DNA from: Nymphaea colorata
Lineage: Eukaryota; Streptophyta; Magnoliopsida; Nymphaeales; Nymphaeaceae
Direction: 5' to 3'
Assembly: GCF_008831285.2 (NCBI RefSeq)
Contig: NC_037468.1
Span: 102,001 to 166,000, forward strand
DNA: 64,000 nucleotides
This document shows positions 46,498 through 56,875 of the stretch, in pieces; position 1 is the first letter of the stretch, and each line of letters starts with the position of its first letter. A model generated the notes under the pieces. It had not been told where the DNA came from. It did no database searches and saw nothing but the letters and a program-made list of their open reading frames with translations. Both the position numbers and the translations under genes were made by a program.

Positions 46498-46910
46498 CTG
46501 AGATTAGCTCATACTTTGAAGAAGCACTCGCTTTTAAACTTGAAGGTCATGTCACGTCCTTATTCAGGTCAGAACAAAGCCTTCTTGTCTGATCTTTTGT
46601 GAGCTCATACTTTGCCTTAAGAAAGCACTCTTTTCAACTTGAAGGTCCTTATTCAGCTTATTAAGCATAAGCAAAGCCTTCTTTTTAATTTTTCATGAAG
46701 GGAACTCATAAAGGTAACATAGTTCATACCATTTTGTCCTATATTACTCATACTTTGATTAAGCACACTCGCTTCGCTTTGGCTTTCAAAGTCATGAGCA
46801 AGATGAAATGCAAAGCAAAGTCATGTACGCTGACCTTGACTTTGAAAATGGCTCGTGACGTGACGTTCCCTTAAGCAATTTGAAGTTGCGAGTGCTTTGA
46901 CGAGAATGGA
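46498..46910. repeat. Border cluster closing array E
   Basis: CACTCGCTT, GTCATGTCACGTCC, CACACTCGCTTCGCTTTGG, CGTGACGTGACGTTCCC and GCAATTTGAAGTTGCGAGTG. Confidence 0.8.
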
Positions 46911-49900
46911 TAGCTTCCTACGAGCCGATAACGGCAAAAAAAACCATCCGTAGTGGGCGGGCCGATCAAACTGACCAGAGGAGAAAGAAGAGTATGGAAT
47001 GCCGACCTATCTTCCTCAAATTGCCGGATGGGATAAGGCCTCCTGCTTCTTTGGGACAGATGGAACAAGCATCCATTGGTCGTCCAGTCCTCGGCATACC
47101 AGGCGATCGAGGAGACATGGCTAGCCGATGAGAAATGGTTCTACCTGCCCTTCCCTATCTTAGAACCGCTCCCTGTCCCCCGCCTGTCCCCTATCCTCCA
47201 GTCTGAAAGACTAGTGCTAATATAGCTCCCAAAAGACAGGGACAGGTCTCCTCGGATTTGTGGCCCCCATCCACTAAGGCGCTCCCTTCTCTTCCGCCTG
47301 AACCAACCATAGCCAATGAAGAATGAATAGAAGTCAGTACCTGGCCTCGAACCTACTCTATAGTCAGGGATTCTGATGATGGAGGAGAAGTCGATACGGG
47401 ACTATCCGGAGCAGAAGATCCGTCTTGGTCTTCCTCCCTACCTCCGTTAGTCTAAAGATATCCGTAGCCGTCCCGATAGCCACCTTTGATTGGCAGGGGG
47501 GAATCACAGTCTAAGGTGCAAATCACGGAGGCAATGGAATCCTCCGCAGTACCTCACTGGCCATTCGAAGGGAAGGGCTCAACTTATTCACTATTGCTTT
47601 CCTTGCAGCGGACCAAGAATCTCCGTCTTAGGTGGCCTCTGTCCTCCTATATCCGGAATTGGGCGGATCCCTGCCCCAACGGAAGACTCCATTAATGAAC
47701 TTCTGATTGAAGGGGCCCTAGTGGTTTTCCCCTTCTTTTCTTCAAAAACAAGTTCCCTTTTTCCCCCTCCATCCTTTCTATCCTATTCTCCTTAGAGCTT
47801 TCCGAGAACGGATCCTTTATTCGCTTCATCTATTCGTTCATCTGCCTTAGCGGAAAGCGAGCTATCCAATCCTATCCAACAAGAAGAGAATAACCAAGAC
47901 CAACAGGAATGACCTGTCCTTCCTTCCCGAAATCGATGAAGCTTTTCTTGCTACTGCTTCGCTGGACTGATAGCGCACTGAACCGTACCGTAGTATGAGG
48001 AAAAGGATGCACTTTTCATCTTTCCCATGACTGATCCTTTCCGCCTTTGATGGTTAGTCAGCTTTCACAGCGTTGTCTAGAAGGATTCTTCAATGAATGA
48101 GGCTCAAGAGTAGGGAAGGTGATGACAGAGTATCTGGGGAGTGGATCTTGAAACCGGCTTTCTTTCTCGAATGTTGGTTCCGGTCTACCCGCACCGCCCA
48201 ATCCTGAGATGTCAGCGCCCAATACCTGACTAATGTCATGCTTGATCTCTCTCATTCGTTTCAGTAGCGGGATCAGAGCTCGGCTGTCCGACGATTCCCT
48301 AGCTGCAACCTCTCTCGACGGAAGGAACGGGGGGCTCTACGCGGAAGACTTTCTTGCCCAATCCCTCCCTTAGCTAGCATCTGTCTGCACAGCCCAAGCC
48401 CCGGAGCCCCGGTGGGGCGTAGAAAGTCAGGGCGGAAGACGGGAGGAGCGGGATAGGCATCTGACCAAGGCCAGTTCCATACCCAGTTCCATATCCCGAA
48501 AGATGATCCGTTTCCCAGTCTCATGGGGGAAAAGGGCACAGAGGCAGAGGTTGAGAAGGTGGCAGAGAAAGCAGGAGCGTAGGCAGCTGAGTGAGTTTAC
48601 TCACTTCTAGCAAGCAGATCCATTCATGGCCAGGCGCGGATACGAATGGCTTCGGAGACCACTAGAGCCAGCGGATTCCGTGCTTCCTCTTTCTTCCCAA
48701 TCCCTAGCCCCACAGATTCTCCACCGCCGGAACTTGATCTCTGCTACTGCTTCCCTAGTTGGCGTGCTCCACGGCCCAAGTCTCGTGAAGGCACTATGGA
48801 ACTATGGAAAACTAGATCAATCAGATCAAGTTTGCGTATGCTACCGGCTGCTGCTCTCTCCGCTCCGGGTGCTGCTGCTCGGTGCATCTCGAACGCTTGA
48901 ATGAACTCGCAATTGGATTTGCTTTCGGAGCCACGGAAGCTCTTGCTGGTTCTTCAACGTGTGCCTCAATCGGATAAACTACTTCTTTCAATGCAAGTTC
49001 TCTTGCTGGCGTCTAGCTGCTACGAGAAGAAGATATGTTTCCGGAGAATCTGCTACTGGATCAACCGAAACCCCTGTGGGCTTGACCTTCGCCTCGCCAC
49101 TATGAAGCCTATGACGATGCCTATGCCTCTGACGGACCCCTGTCTCCTGCTATATATAGATATATGCATGGATCGATCTTTTCGTCGTTAGGCCGTCAAG
49201 TTCCATCTGACTATGCTTGACTACAGGGGAAAGGCGGGTAGAAAAGACAACCGTCGCCCTGTGGAGTCAAGTTACGAAGGCGTCACTTGTCTAGTCGGGT
49301 TGCGGATGAACTTCCCCGCTGTGGTTCAAAGGAAGAAAAACAAAGCAGGCAAAGCTAGTCGATCGCCTTCTCCCAATAGGAAGTCCTTGCTCTCCGTCTC
49401 AGAGAAGCAAGCTACATGGTATAGCAGTGAAACTATAGAGGGAGTCAGACAAGGAACTAGAGCTCGCTCCTCCACTCGAAAAAAGAGGACAAGAAGCTCA
49501 CTACAACTCGGGGTCGTTCTGCACTGGTTTGCAAGACCAGTACAGAACCTACTCACGGCACCCTTTTTTATGGACTTGAGCAACAGCGCCCAGGTGCACG
49601 TCTGATTCCTTGGTCAGAAAGATCAAGTATGCCTCCCCCGAAGAAGAAAGAACATAAAGGAACCTATTGGACGAACCAGAATCCACCGGTAAAGGAGGAG
49701 AGACAGACCTCAACCTGTCATAAACACGAAACAGGAGACCCCCTCTGATGTATGGCAGCGGTCTTTTGTCTTTCGTAGGTACCAGAGGTGAGTCCAAAAG
49801 GACGGAAAGTAGTGTTGAAAGATCCATATGGAACACTCTAACCAACTGAGAGACTTTTCACCAACCTTTCCACATAGTAGCCTCAGATAGCATCGCGTAC

Positions 49901-50000
49901 GTCTCTGAATGTTCCCAATCCTCGAGAACGGGGATTGTTTCCTGTTGGTCAAGACTCCCCTATCAGGGAACCACACACGAAAAGGGCCACTCAGAGTTGT
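46911..50000. other. 3.1-kb unassigned region
   Basis: No recognised gene. Frames 47490-47795, 48626-48904, 48901-49191, 49213-49605 (+) and 49549-49845 (-) show no known motif and overlap others. Sequence is single-copy-looking. 49710-49976 (-) adjoins the atp6 scraps and could be a further piece of the chimeric segment there, but nothing proves it. Confidence 0.4.
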
Positions 50001-50054
50001 TCAGTGGGTCCGCTTGGACTATGCTATGTATGAATCAGATCTTCTATTTCATAG
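50001..50054 (+). pseudogene. atp6 fragment, copy 1
   Basis: 54 bp that correspond to about 53832-53882 of the real atp6 (complemented), the coding stretch around the WTMLCMNN segment, with a small local change after TGTATGAAT. The direction is opposite to intact atp6. An identical copy lies at 50224-50277. Confidence 0.85.
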
Positions 50055-50223
50055 GAGTCTTCCATAAGCGGAACCAATGACGGTCTCAATGACCCATTTT
50101 TGCGCAACCGAAAGGTCATCCTCCACCCTGCGCTGAAGCAGAGCGATGACAGCCAAAGCTAAGCGCATTACACATCCGTGCAGAAAGAGGGGATCCCTTC
50201 CGAATGATCAAACGTTGAGCTTT

Positions 50224-50277
50224 TTCAGTGGGTCCGCTTGGACTATGCTATGTATGAATCAGATCTTCTATTTCATA
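50224..50277 (+). pseudogene. atp6 fragment, copy 2
   Basis: Identical to copy 1 over 54 bp, with different flanks. Its right end meets the end of the mitovirus-like frame (50273), so it marks a recombination joint. Confidence 0.85.
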
Positions 50278-50905
50278 AAAGCAACCGGTTCTTGAAATGC
50301 CTGTCTTCTTCAGCCACCCTACTATCCCCGATGACAATATCATCACCCTTCATAGCATAGGCTTGAATTCCGCCGCTAACCGCACCAGCCAGATAGTGGG
50401 TCGTCAGGGTAAAGAGAGGCCAAGAGCTTAGAAAACCCAACGGTTGGCCGACGGTTCTTTGGAACTTTTGACGCAACGCACTATGGAGTGGAAAGACAAT
50501 GAGACCTGCGTACACCCGGGCCAAAACAGCAAAAGAACGACGGCATAGAGAGTCACTCCAGGAAATTTGTCCGTTGCTGACTTGAGGCCGAAGGCTAGAA
50601 AGGCAATCAATACCGCGCACCCACTTGAGTGGGCGCAATTGGTCGTATGTACCATACCAATCAGAGAGGACTTTCTTTAAGGAATGGGTTGGCCTTCAAA
50701 GACATTGCAGAACAACGTAGGCCAATGGCAAATACACGACGTTTTCTGCTGCCCTATACCTGACGGCCAAGCGGCCCACCGAGACAGGGATGTCTTCACT
50801 CGTATAAGGGAGATCAAAAGCATACCGAAGGAAGTCCTCCATGTCTTGGCGAGCGCTGGCGTCTTGCCCAGGTTCAAACGCGAACAAGGTTCGCTCCCTG
50901 TACAA
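50273..50905 (-). pseudogene. Mitovirus RNA polymerase remnant (non-retroviral)
   Basis: Two minus frames in the same phase, 50696-50905 and 50273-50638, separated by a TGA at 50696-50698, resemble the RNA-dependent RNA polymerase of mitoviruses, capsidless RNA replicons of fungal and plant mitochondria. Visible family motifs: a VGRLAV-type N-terminal motif, a GTYDQ-like motif just after the stop, GQPLGFLSSWP (motif B region, from about 50449) and the catalytic GDD (50339-50347). A full polymerase is far longer, so this is a partial, decayed copy; upstream sequence to about 51100 may hold more of it in other frames. DNA copies of mitoviruses are known from plant mitochondrial genomes. It is a relic and not an active replicon. 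Confidence 0.82.
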
Positions 50906-52477
50906 AGCGCTTTTTTGTTTGCAGAGATTTCTCTGGCCCCTTTTCTATGCCCCTTTCTTTCTGCCAGAATTTGGGACGGAAGACCAATTCCACTGAACCC
51001 CCAGAAACTGGGGATGGCGCGGGGGAACATACCTCTCGAACAGCTCGGTGCCTCGGTTGTGAATTGAATGACCGATGCGCCACACGAATATACCATCTCT
51101 TCAACAATAGACTAACAAGTGGATTTCTCAGGCTGATAAGCCTGCTTAACTGAACTACTACGATCAAACGTCCTCTTCATTTTAGATTCAAGGCAGGAAT
51201 GAGACGAGGTAGGCCACCTCGTGTGAGGGAAACGGAAACCGGAAGGTTGACTCGCCGGTCCCATTCCCCACCGTCAACAGTCTATCATTCAAGACGTGTT
51301 GAAGGTCAAGAGCGAGGACAGTGGAGAAATGCAATGAATCAATGGTTCTGGAAGGGAAACCAACGAGCGAGCAAGCAAATCCGTTTCCATAGTTTGTCGC
51401 TAGCTCGAAGGTAGGCGGTCGATCTTCCTAGGTCGTCTTTGTTCGAGCCAGGGCATCTGGAAATGTCCAGCCTAGTTCTTTCTCGGTCCGTCCGAAGAGA
51501 TGAGGGAAGGGTTCCGTATGATTAGCTGGGTGCACGAGCGGTACTCTGAATGGTAATGGTGGGTGTGGATGTTCCAATGTCTGTCCCCCGGCCGGGGGAT
51601 GAGGAAGGGATTGGGACCCTCCGGAACTAGTGGGATTGGATGAAGATAGGTGGAATGAAGATGGTCGGTTTTTCTTTTCTTATGGAAAGAAGATCAATAA
51701 ACAAGTCAATAGATCCTTCTTCTAATGAGAGGAAAAAGGAGGCCGGCTAGTGGTCAGTAATTGATCCGCTACTCATCAAGAAGGGACGGATAGGGGTGTT
51801 ACGTAGAGCTTGACCTTGCCCCCGTGAATATGGGAGGCGGGACGGGAATAGATCAAGATGGGGAGGCCGCGGAGGTCTGATTGATGGGGGGTGCACCCAC
51901 CCCTACCAACTCCTGTATATTTCCATCCTCACACCAGCTAGATCCGCGGAGCCAGATCTGTTGTTGAATCGTCTCTGAAGCAATGATCGGGCACAAGTCG
52001 AATAGAAAGACCGGACGAGTCTGATTTCCATGATTATGCTCACCGAGAGGCAGCAGCGGAAGCAATGGGAGAAGAATGGCCTTGATAATACCAGTTTTCT
52101 GGAAGGGTCCTCGAGACATCACTCTCCGTTGTGCCGAATGGCCCCACAGGCGGTCACGCCATATGCCATCTGGGAGTATGTCTATGCCGCAAGGAACTCC
52201 TCGTTTCGAAAGAGCCGAACCGCAGAGAGGGACACCACTATCACGTGGGCATACGAGGTACTAATGCTTCCGAACACAATGCCAAGCCACGTTTTTGAGA
52301 GCTTGCTTGCTGCTCGATTCCCCGAATCCGGTCCCTCCGTCTAATGGACGCTCCATATGGAAATCGACGGATTCTTTCAAGCGCCCCGCTCCACTCCACC
52401 TCGAACGGCTTCGTGAGCCAAGCGAGCAACCTGCCACACGCATTTTGCGATCAAACCACTGCGTTTGGGGTCAATGA
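50906..52477. other. Unassigned region
   Basis: No recognised gene. Frames at 51199-51414 and 52030-52344 (+) are open but unassigned, with overlapping frames on the other strand. A G-rich segment (about 51590-51660) and CCACCTCGTGTGAGG-like words are single-copy. Confidence 0.4.
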
Positions 52478-52531
52478 CTATCTTGAAAGGTCAGGACTCA
52501 TTATGGAAAAGTCAGGATCCAAAAAGGTCAG
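52478..52531 (-). repeat. Solitary array fragment (~50 bp)
   Basis: CTTGAAAGGTCAGGACTCAT followed by TATGGAAAAGTCAGGATCC and AAAAAGGTCAG, exactly the array E words, isolated in unique sequence without border words. Confidence 0.88.
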
Positions 52532-53595
52532 ATGGAAGGCCCTTCTATTGATAGAATGGAATGAATACGCGATGCTGGGAGCTGGGACCATCACTCCGGA
52601 GACAGCGACAGCGGCTTTGGCCTGACCCAAAAAGCAAGAGAACCTGCGTTCGTTCCTTCGGAAGGAAGGATGGAAGGGGTCGGAGCGGAAGGAAGATCTA
52701 TAGTGAGTTCAGTGAAGTTCCCCACTCATGCTCGGTTGGATCCCAAAAACCTTGGTTGGTGCTTCTGGGCTTTTCCATTTTGTCTTTTTCCAAAGCTTCG
52801 CGACCCCCCGTAACAACAAGCCGGGTGCGGCGAGACTAGCCCAATACGTGTCAAGCTCTGGTTCGAACTAGCAGGGTCTTTTTCCCGGTCCACCACTTCA
52901 TACAGTTCCGATCCACGTAGACCCGGGGATATGTAGGCAAAATGGTCGGAGCCAGAGGATAGAAAGAGTGGCTAGTTTCTGGCCGGTCGGACCGGAGTCC
53001 TATGGATTGTAGGAATTGGTACGTTCCAATTGAGTTGAGTCAAAGTGGATGTGGGTAGCTCGATCGATCGCATGGCTTCGATTGGTTTCGGTCCAATCGA
53101 TGGTTAGGGGTCCACCGTCTCTTTCCGCAGGTACGACCTAGACGACCACATTCCTGTTGGGGGCCCAATCAATCCAACGGAGATCCTGCTCCGCCCGTTC
53201 CAGTCCCGGTTGATGACCCAGCATATCCTTCTCCAGTCCCGTTAGAGAGACAGATCCATTCCAGTACATTCGAAGGGTCCTGCCTCCCGCGCCCATTCGT
53301 TCCCTGACCAGTTCCATATCCAGGGACCGTGTGCCACCAATAGCAAATCCACCTGCGGCCGGATCCAGTGCCAGTCCCCGCAGTGGACTCAATTGACCGA
53401 GTCTAGGCGCCATCCTGCCCGCCCAAGAGACCCTTTGTTCCGGGAAAGGGGAGAGGACTTGTTGCGAAGAGACCAGGGATTGGTTGTTGCTGAAGAGACG
53501 GGGAGACTGAGCTTGATTGATGGAAGAACCCCCGTGCGTGGGATGAGAAGCGGGAACCTCCGACAAAATGACCGGAGGGGAAGGATCAAACCATC
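52532..53595. other. Region downstream of atp6, nothing recognised
   Basis: Single-copy-looking, GC-rich sequence; frames at 53138-53566 (-) and 52561-52839 (+) match no known family. The atp6 3' UTR would lie at the right edge. Confidence 0.45.
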
Positions 53596-54495
53596 TTAGG
53601 GCCTTTTTTTCTGCCCTGCCAATAGTGTCCCATCAATCAAATCAAAACAGATTTTTTTGTGTTTTTGTTCAATTATAAACAAATCATTCAATTCATCTAT
53701 TCTTTGATGGAGATTTGTAGCATCATTCAAGTAAATACAGATTGAGATCGTAGAAACATGAGCTTGTGATATAGCTACACCTAATTCCGGACCGGTTAAT
53801 GCAAGAACTATAAATAAAGGACCAAGATCTCCTATGAAATAGAAGAGATTATTCATACATAGCATAGTCCAAGCGGACCCACTTAAAATCTTGACTGAAC
53901 TATGACCGGCCATCATATTAGCAAATAAACGTATTCCTGAGCTTAATGCGCGAAAACAATGAGGGATTGGCTCAAGGAGTACTAAGAAAGGTGCTAACGG
54001 CAGTGGGACTCCTGCGGGTAATGAGAAGCTTAAAAAATGAAGCCCATTTCTTTGAAATCCCACTATAGTAATGCCAATAAAAAGAGGAAATGAGGGACCC
54101 AAAGTAATGATAAAATGACTTGTCACTGTGAAGCTATAAGGTATCATACCCTGGGGATTACGAAATAACGAAAAAGTAAAAGTGACCGAGATGCGAGGGA
54201 AAAACTTTTGTTGAACATTTCCGGAAAGACCACCTATTTGTTCGTTCACCGGGTTCGGCACGAAATCATGAATCAGCTCTACCAAGGATTGCCAAGCATT
54301 TGGTACTGAGTTTCCTCCTCCGTTTTTAGTAACCAAATGAACCAGAAGCAGGACCAAACTGATAGTCAGCAGCATGAACAAAGATGGATTTGTGAATGAG
54401 AAAGAAAAGTTTCCAATATGAATATCCAGAAATGGGGGAATGGCAAATTGCTCCAGTGGGCTGTTCGGCGTAATCGTAATCAACACTTTTTGCAT
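53596..54495 (-). CDS. atp6: ATP synthase subunit a (Fo)
   Basis: Proton-channel subunit of mitochondrial ATP synthase. From the ATG at 54493-54495 it encodes 299 residues: a short leader, then the conserved core (IGNFSFSFTNPSLFMLL, VPNPVNEQIGGLSGN, NPQGMIPYSFTVTSHF). The essential arginine lies in SSGIRLFANMMAGH (R189 from this ATG). The frame stays open upstream to 54573 but has no other ATG. Likely C-to-U sites include PRIS (Cys), LGPSFP, LLEPIPH, SGSAW, LTGPELG and ISQAH. The C-terminus is odd: after YLNDATNLHQ come RIDELND, then LFIIEQ, then about 20 extra residues; in relatives the protein ends soon after FIIEQK. The leader is very short for plant atp6 and a border repeat sits just upstream (54573-54590). 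Confidence 0.96.
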   Translation of the reverse strand: MQKVLITITPNSPLEQFAIPPFLDIHIGNFSFSFTNPSLFMLLTISLVLLLVHLVTKNGGGNSVPNAWQSLVELIHDFVPNPVNEQIGGLSGNVQQKFFPRISVTFTFSLFRNPQGMIPYSFTVTSHFIITLGPSFPLFIGITIVGFQRNGLHFLSFSLPAGVPLPLAPFLVLLEPIPHCFRALSSGIRLFANMMAGHSSVKILSGSAWTMLCMNNLFYFIGDLGPLFIVLALTGPELGVAISQAHVSTISICIYLNDATNLHQRIDELNDLFIIEQKHKKICFDLIDGTLLAGQKKRP

Positions 54496-54597
54496 CCCTG
54501 TATTTCCTCCAAATGACAAAGGAAAGAGCCGGTTGGCTTGGTCCGACCAAGAAAGGCATGGGAGTTCCAGTGATCAAAGCACTCGCAAAGCATGTGA

Positions 54598-54806
54598 GCT
54601 GATTCAGACTCACTCTGATAGACTATCAGACAAGAAGGGAACTCATATTGATGGACAATTGTCATTGATCTTCATTCTTTTCACTAATGGCATACAATTT
54701 GTTGTATGGAAAATGGCATACAATTGCCATTGGGAGCACTAATGGCATTGTTTTGGTATGGTGAGTACTCATGTTGGTATAGTGAGTACTAATGGCATTT
54801 GTTTGT
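54598..54806 (+). repeat. 209-bp direct repeat, copy 1
   Basis: Appears identical by eye to 58953-59161, 4355 bp away. It lies about 100 bp upstream of the atp6 start. Confidence 0.9.
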
Positions 54807-55224
54807 CAAGTGAGTACTAATGGCATACAATTGCAATTGGTCCTGTCCTTCCATAATTAGTCCTCACCTTTCTTGGTATGGTGAGTACTCATTGTTGATG
54901 GAAAATGGCATTTGTTTGTCAAGTGAGTACTAATGGCATTGGTTTGTCAAGTGAGTACTCACCATACCAAAACAATGCCATTAGTGCTCCCAATGGCAAT
55001 TGTATGCCATTAGTGTCCATAATTGCAATGAGATGCCATTCATGCTGACCATACAACCAATTGTATGCCATTAGTGCTGACCATATCACAAATTGCAATG
55101 AGATGCCATTATCCATCAACCAATGCCATTAGTGTTTCATTGAAGATCAATGACAATTCCAATGACCATCCATTCCCTTCTTTCAGAAAGCACTCGCAAC
55201 TTCAAATTGTTGAAGCTTATGAAG

Positions 55225-55275
55225 GTCACGTCAGAGCAAAGCCCTCTTTTGAAGAGGGCTTTGCTCTGACGTGAC
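55225..55275. repeat. 23-bp perfect border hairpin
   Basis: Arms 55225-55247 and 55253-55275 are perfectly complementary, with loop TTTGA. This is the cleanest copy of the hairpin also seen at about 9147-9195. Confidence 0.93.
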
Positions 55276-55340
55276 GTGACGTGATGGACACTCGCAAATT
55301 GCGTCAGGGCTTTGCGAGTGCTTTGCTCGTTGTATCGAGA

Positions 55341-56388
55341 GTAGACAGTAAACAACGAGCGTAGAGTGATCGTCTACACGAGCCTACAAGAGTCTACGAA
55401 ACTCGCTGCTCTTAGGAAGCTCGCTTTCTAAGCCACTGCACTGGCGTAGTGGTCGGCATTCAACCCATCATGCCTGACGACTATCACAACAGAAGAAGCT
55501 TAAGACTAGAAACCCCCCTTCGAGTCTACTTTGCTTTGCCAGAAGCTTCGCTTACTCAAAGAGTCTCTCGGCATTCTAGAAGCTTCGCCAGAAGCGACTA
55601 GTATCTCGAATGCCTCCGTCCTATAGTTAGTCTAGTCTAGTAGAGTCTAGTATACCGAATGCCCATGTACTAGAGTAGAGTCTTTCCAATGCCTCCTTCC
55701 TTGCCGCCAACGCACACTAGACGGAGAGTAAGCAAGCTACCTTGCATTCTAGAAGCTTCGCTAAGCTTCGCTTCCCATCATGCCTCCTTGGTAGAAGTTC
55801 ATGAAGCTGACCCTTCGGGTGTAGCTTCCGCGGCCAAGGAAGGAGGCCTTTTTTCTGGCGCGGAAGCTACCGCTTCTAGAATGAAAGCCGCCGCCACCCA
55901 CCCACTTAGAGGGTGGGTGGGTAGGCGGCTACAACTAACGCAAGCCCCGGTCCTTTTTTAGCGCGAACCATAGTGTAAGCGTCACCGATCTGACTGCTAT
56001 CGAATCAGCTCTTGGGAATCTCATTCATCACTCACGCAACCTTTCCTTTGGTAGCCTTTGGAAAAGTGACGGTGGCCAACGTGTTGTAGATTGACAAAGG
56101 CAGAGGTTGGCTTTGTCAACGACACAAGGAGTTTACAAAGGAGAACAGCCCCCCTTTATATAAAAAGGCGAAGGTCGCCTTTCTATGAAGGCGAGCAGCC
56201 CAGCCCGCCCTTCTTCACAAAAGGCGAACAGCCCCCCTCTTTCTTTCGGGAACTTTTGATCCATTTTCTAGTATTATTGATTCTTCTTCTTATCCTAGAT
56301 CAGGGTCAGCGGTCTTTCCGCAATAGCAGCTTCGAGAAGCTAGGCGTCGGGTGCGCCTCCTGCCGTCGTTTCAGTGACTCATAGAACT
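55341..56388. other. Unassigned region with GTCTA and GCTTCG words
   Basis: Short repeated words TAGTCTAGTCTAG/AGAGTCTAGTA (about 55625-55660) and AGAAGCTTCGC. A GC-rich hairpin: AGCCGCC (55886-55892) pairs with 55924-55930 and ACCCACCC (55896-55903) with 55911-55918. AAAAGGCGAACAGCCCCCCT-type repeats lie at about 56140-56235. No gene. Confidence 0.5.
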
Positions 56389-56875
56389 TCGCTCAGACTG
56401 GTGTCGTAACCTCTCCCAGGACCGGAATGATTATCCCTGCCCGATGGGTCTACATTCATCCCTGAATGTCGTCGGGTACTGTTCACTTCCCCGCCATTCT
56501 TGTAACCGTCACCTGTCATCCGCGCAGGTGTGTCCGCACCCCCTGGAGTAGACGAGAAAGAAAGGATTTCTCGGAGCAACCCCCAGGTTCCAGACCCAGG
56601 AGTGCACTTTCCCGTATGAGCATTCGGTACATGTATAAGTCCGTGGAAGAGTTACAAGGTCACCACTACGGAGGATCTCCCCCCTAATCTTAGATAGGTC
56701 GTCTGAGGGTTCGCCGCGGTTCATTGCTGTGCTTACACACTAGGCTACCCTTCTCCGAAAGCTCCGCGGGACCACCTACCACAGGTCCTTCGGCCGGAGG
56801 GGTTGACTGCACAACGCCGGGACGCTGGCTCCTGCAGAGGGAAGCCCAACGAATGTCAGATGCAAAGCCCCGCAC
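56389..56875 (-). other. nad1: 5' part of nad1 intron 4 (nad1i728), broken
   Basis: Directly after exon 4 the minus strand begins GTGCGGGGC, a group II intron 5' end, and intron-like sequence appears to continue to about 56390. In plants with a cis-spliced intron this continues into the matR maturase gene and exon 5. Here the following 2 kb hold no matR and no exon 5, only repeats. The intron therefore seems split, giving a trans-spliced arrangement. The left limit is approximate. Confidence 0.72.

Larger units (their letters stand above)
54573..55340. repeat. Array F: small array bounded by border words
   Basis: A border word at 54573-54590, then plus-orientation words to about 54945 and minus-orientation words (CCATACCAAAACAATGCC onward) to about 55190, then the border hairpin. 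The flip occurs at about 54950 without the junction word. 54598-54806 equals 58953-59161, and 55077-55266 nearly equals 8998-9188. Confidence 0.9.

Noticed and set aside
47335-47370. Possible minus-strand tRNA T-arm (CTCGAACCTACTC)
   Set aside because: Stem pairing fails and there is no anticodon arm at the right distance.
49549-49976. Additional mitovirus polymerase segment
   Set aside because: Open minus frames adjoin the relic but no polymerase motif is visible; left unassigned.
54496-54519. atp6 start at the upstream TTG (54517-54519)
   Set aside because: TTG is not a usual plant mitochondrial start and an in-frame ATG follows 24 nt downstream.
55341-56388. matR downstream of nad1 exon 4
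   Set aside because: No long frame or RT motif on the minus strand; only short repeats and unassigned sequence.
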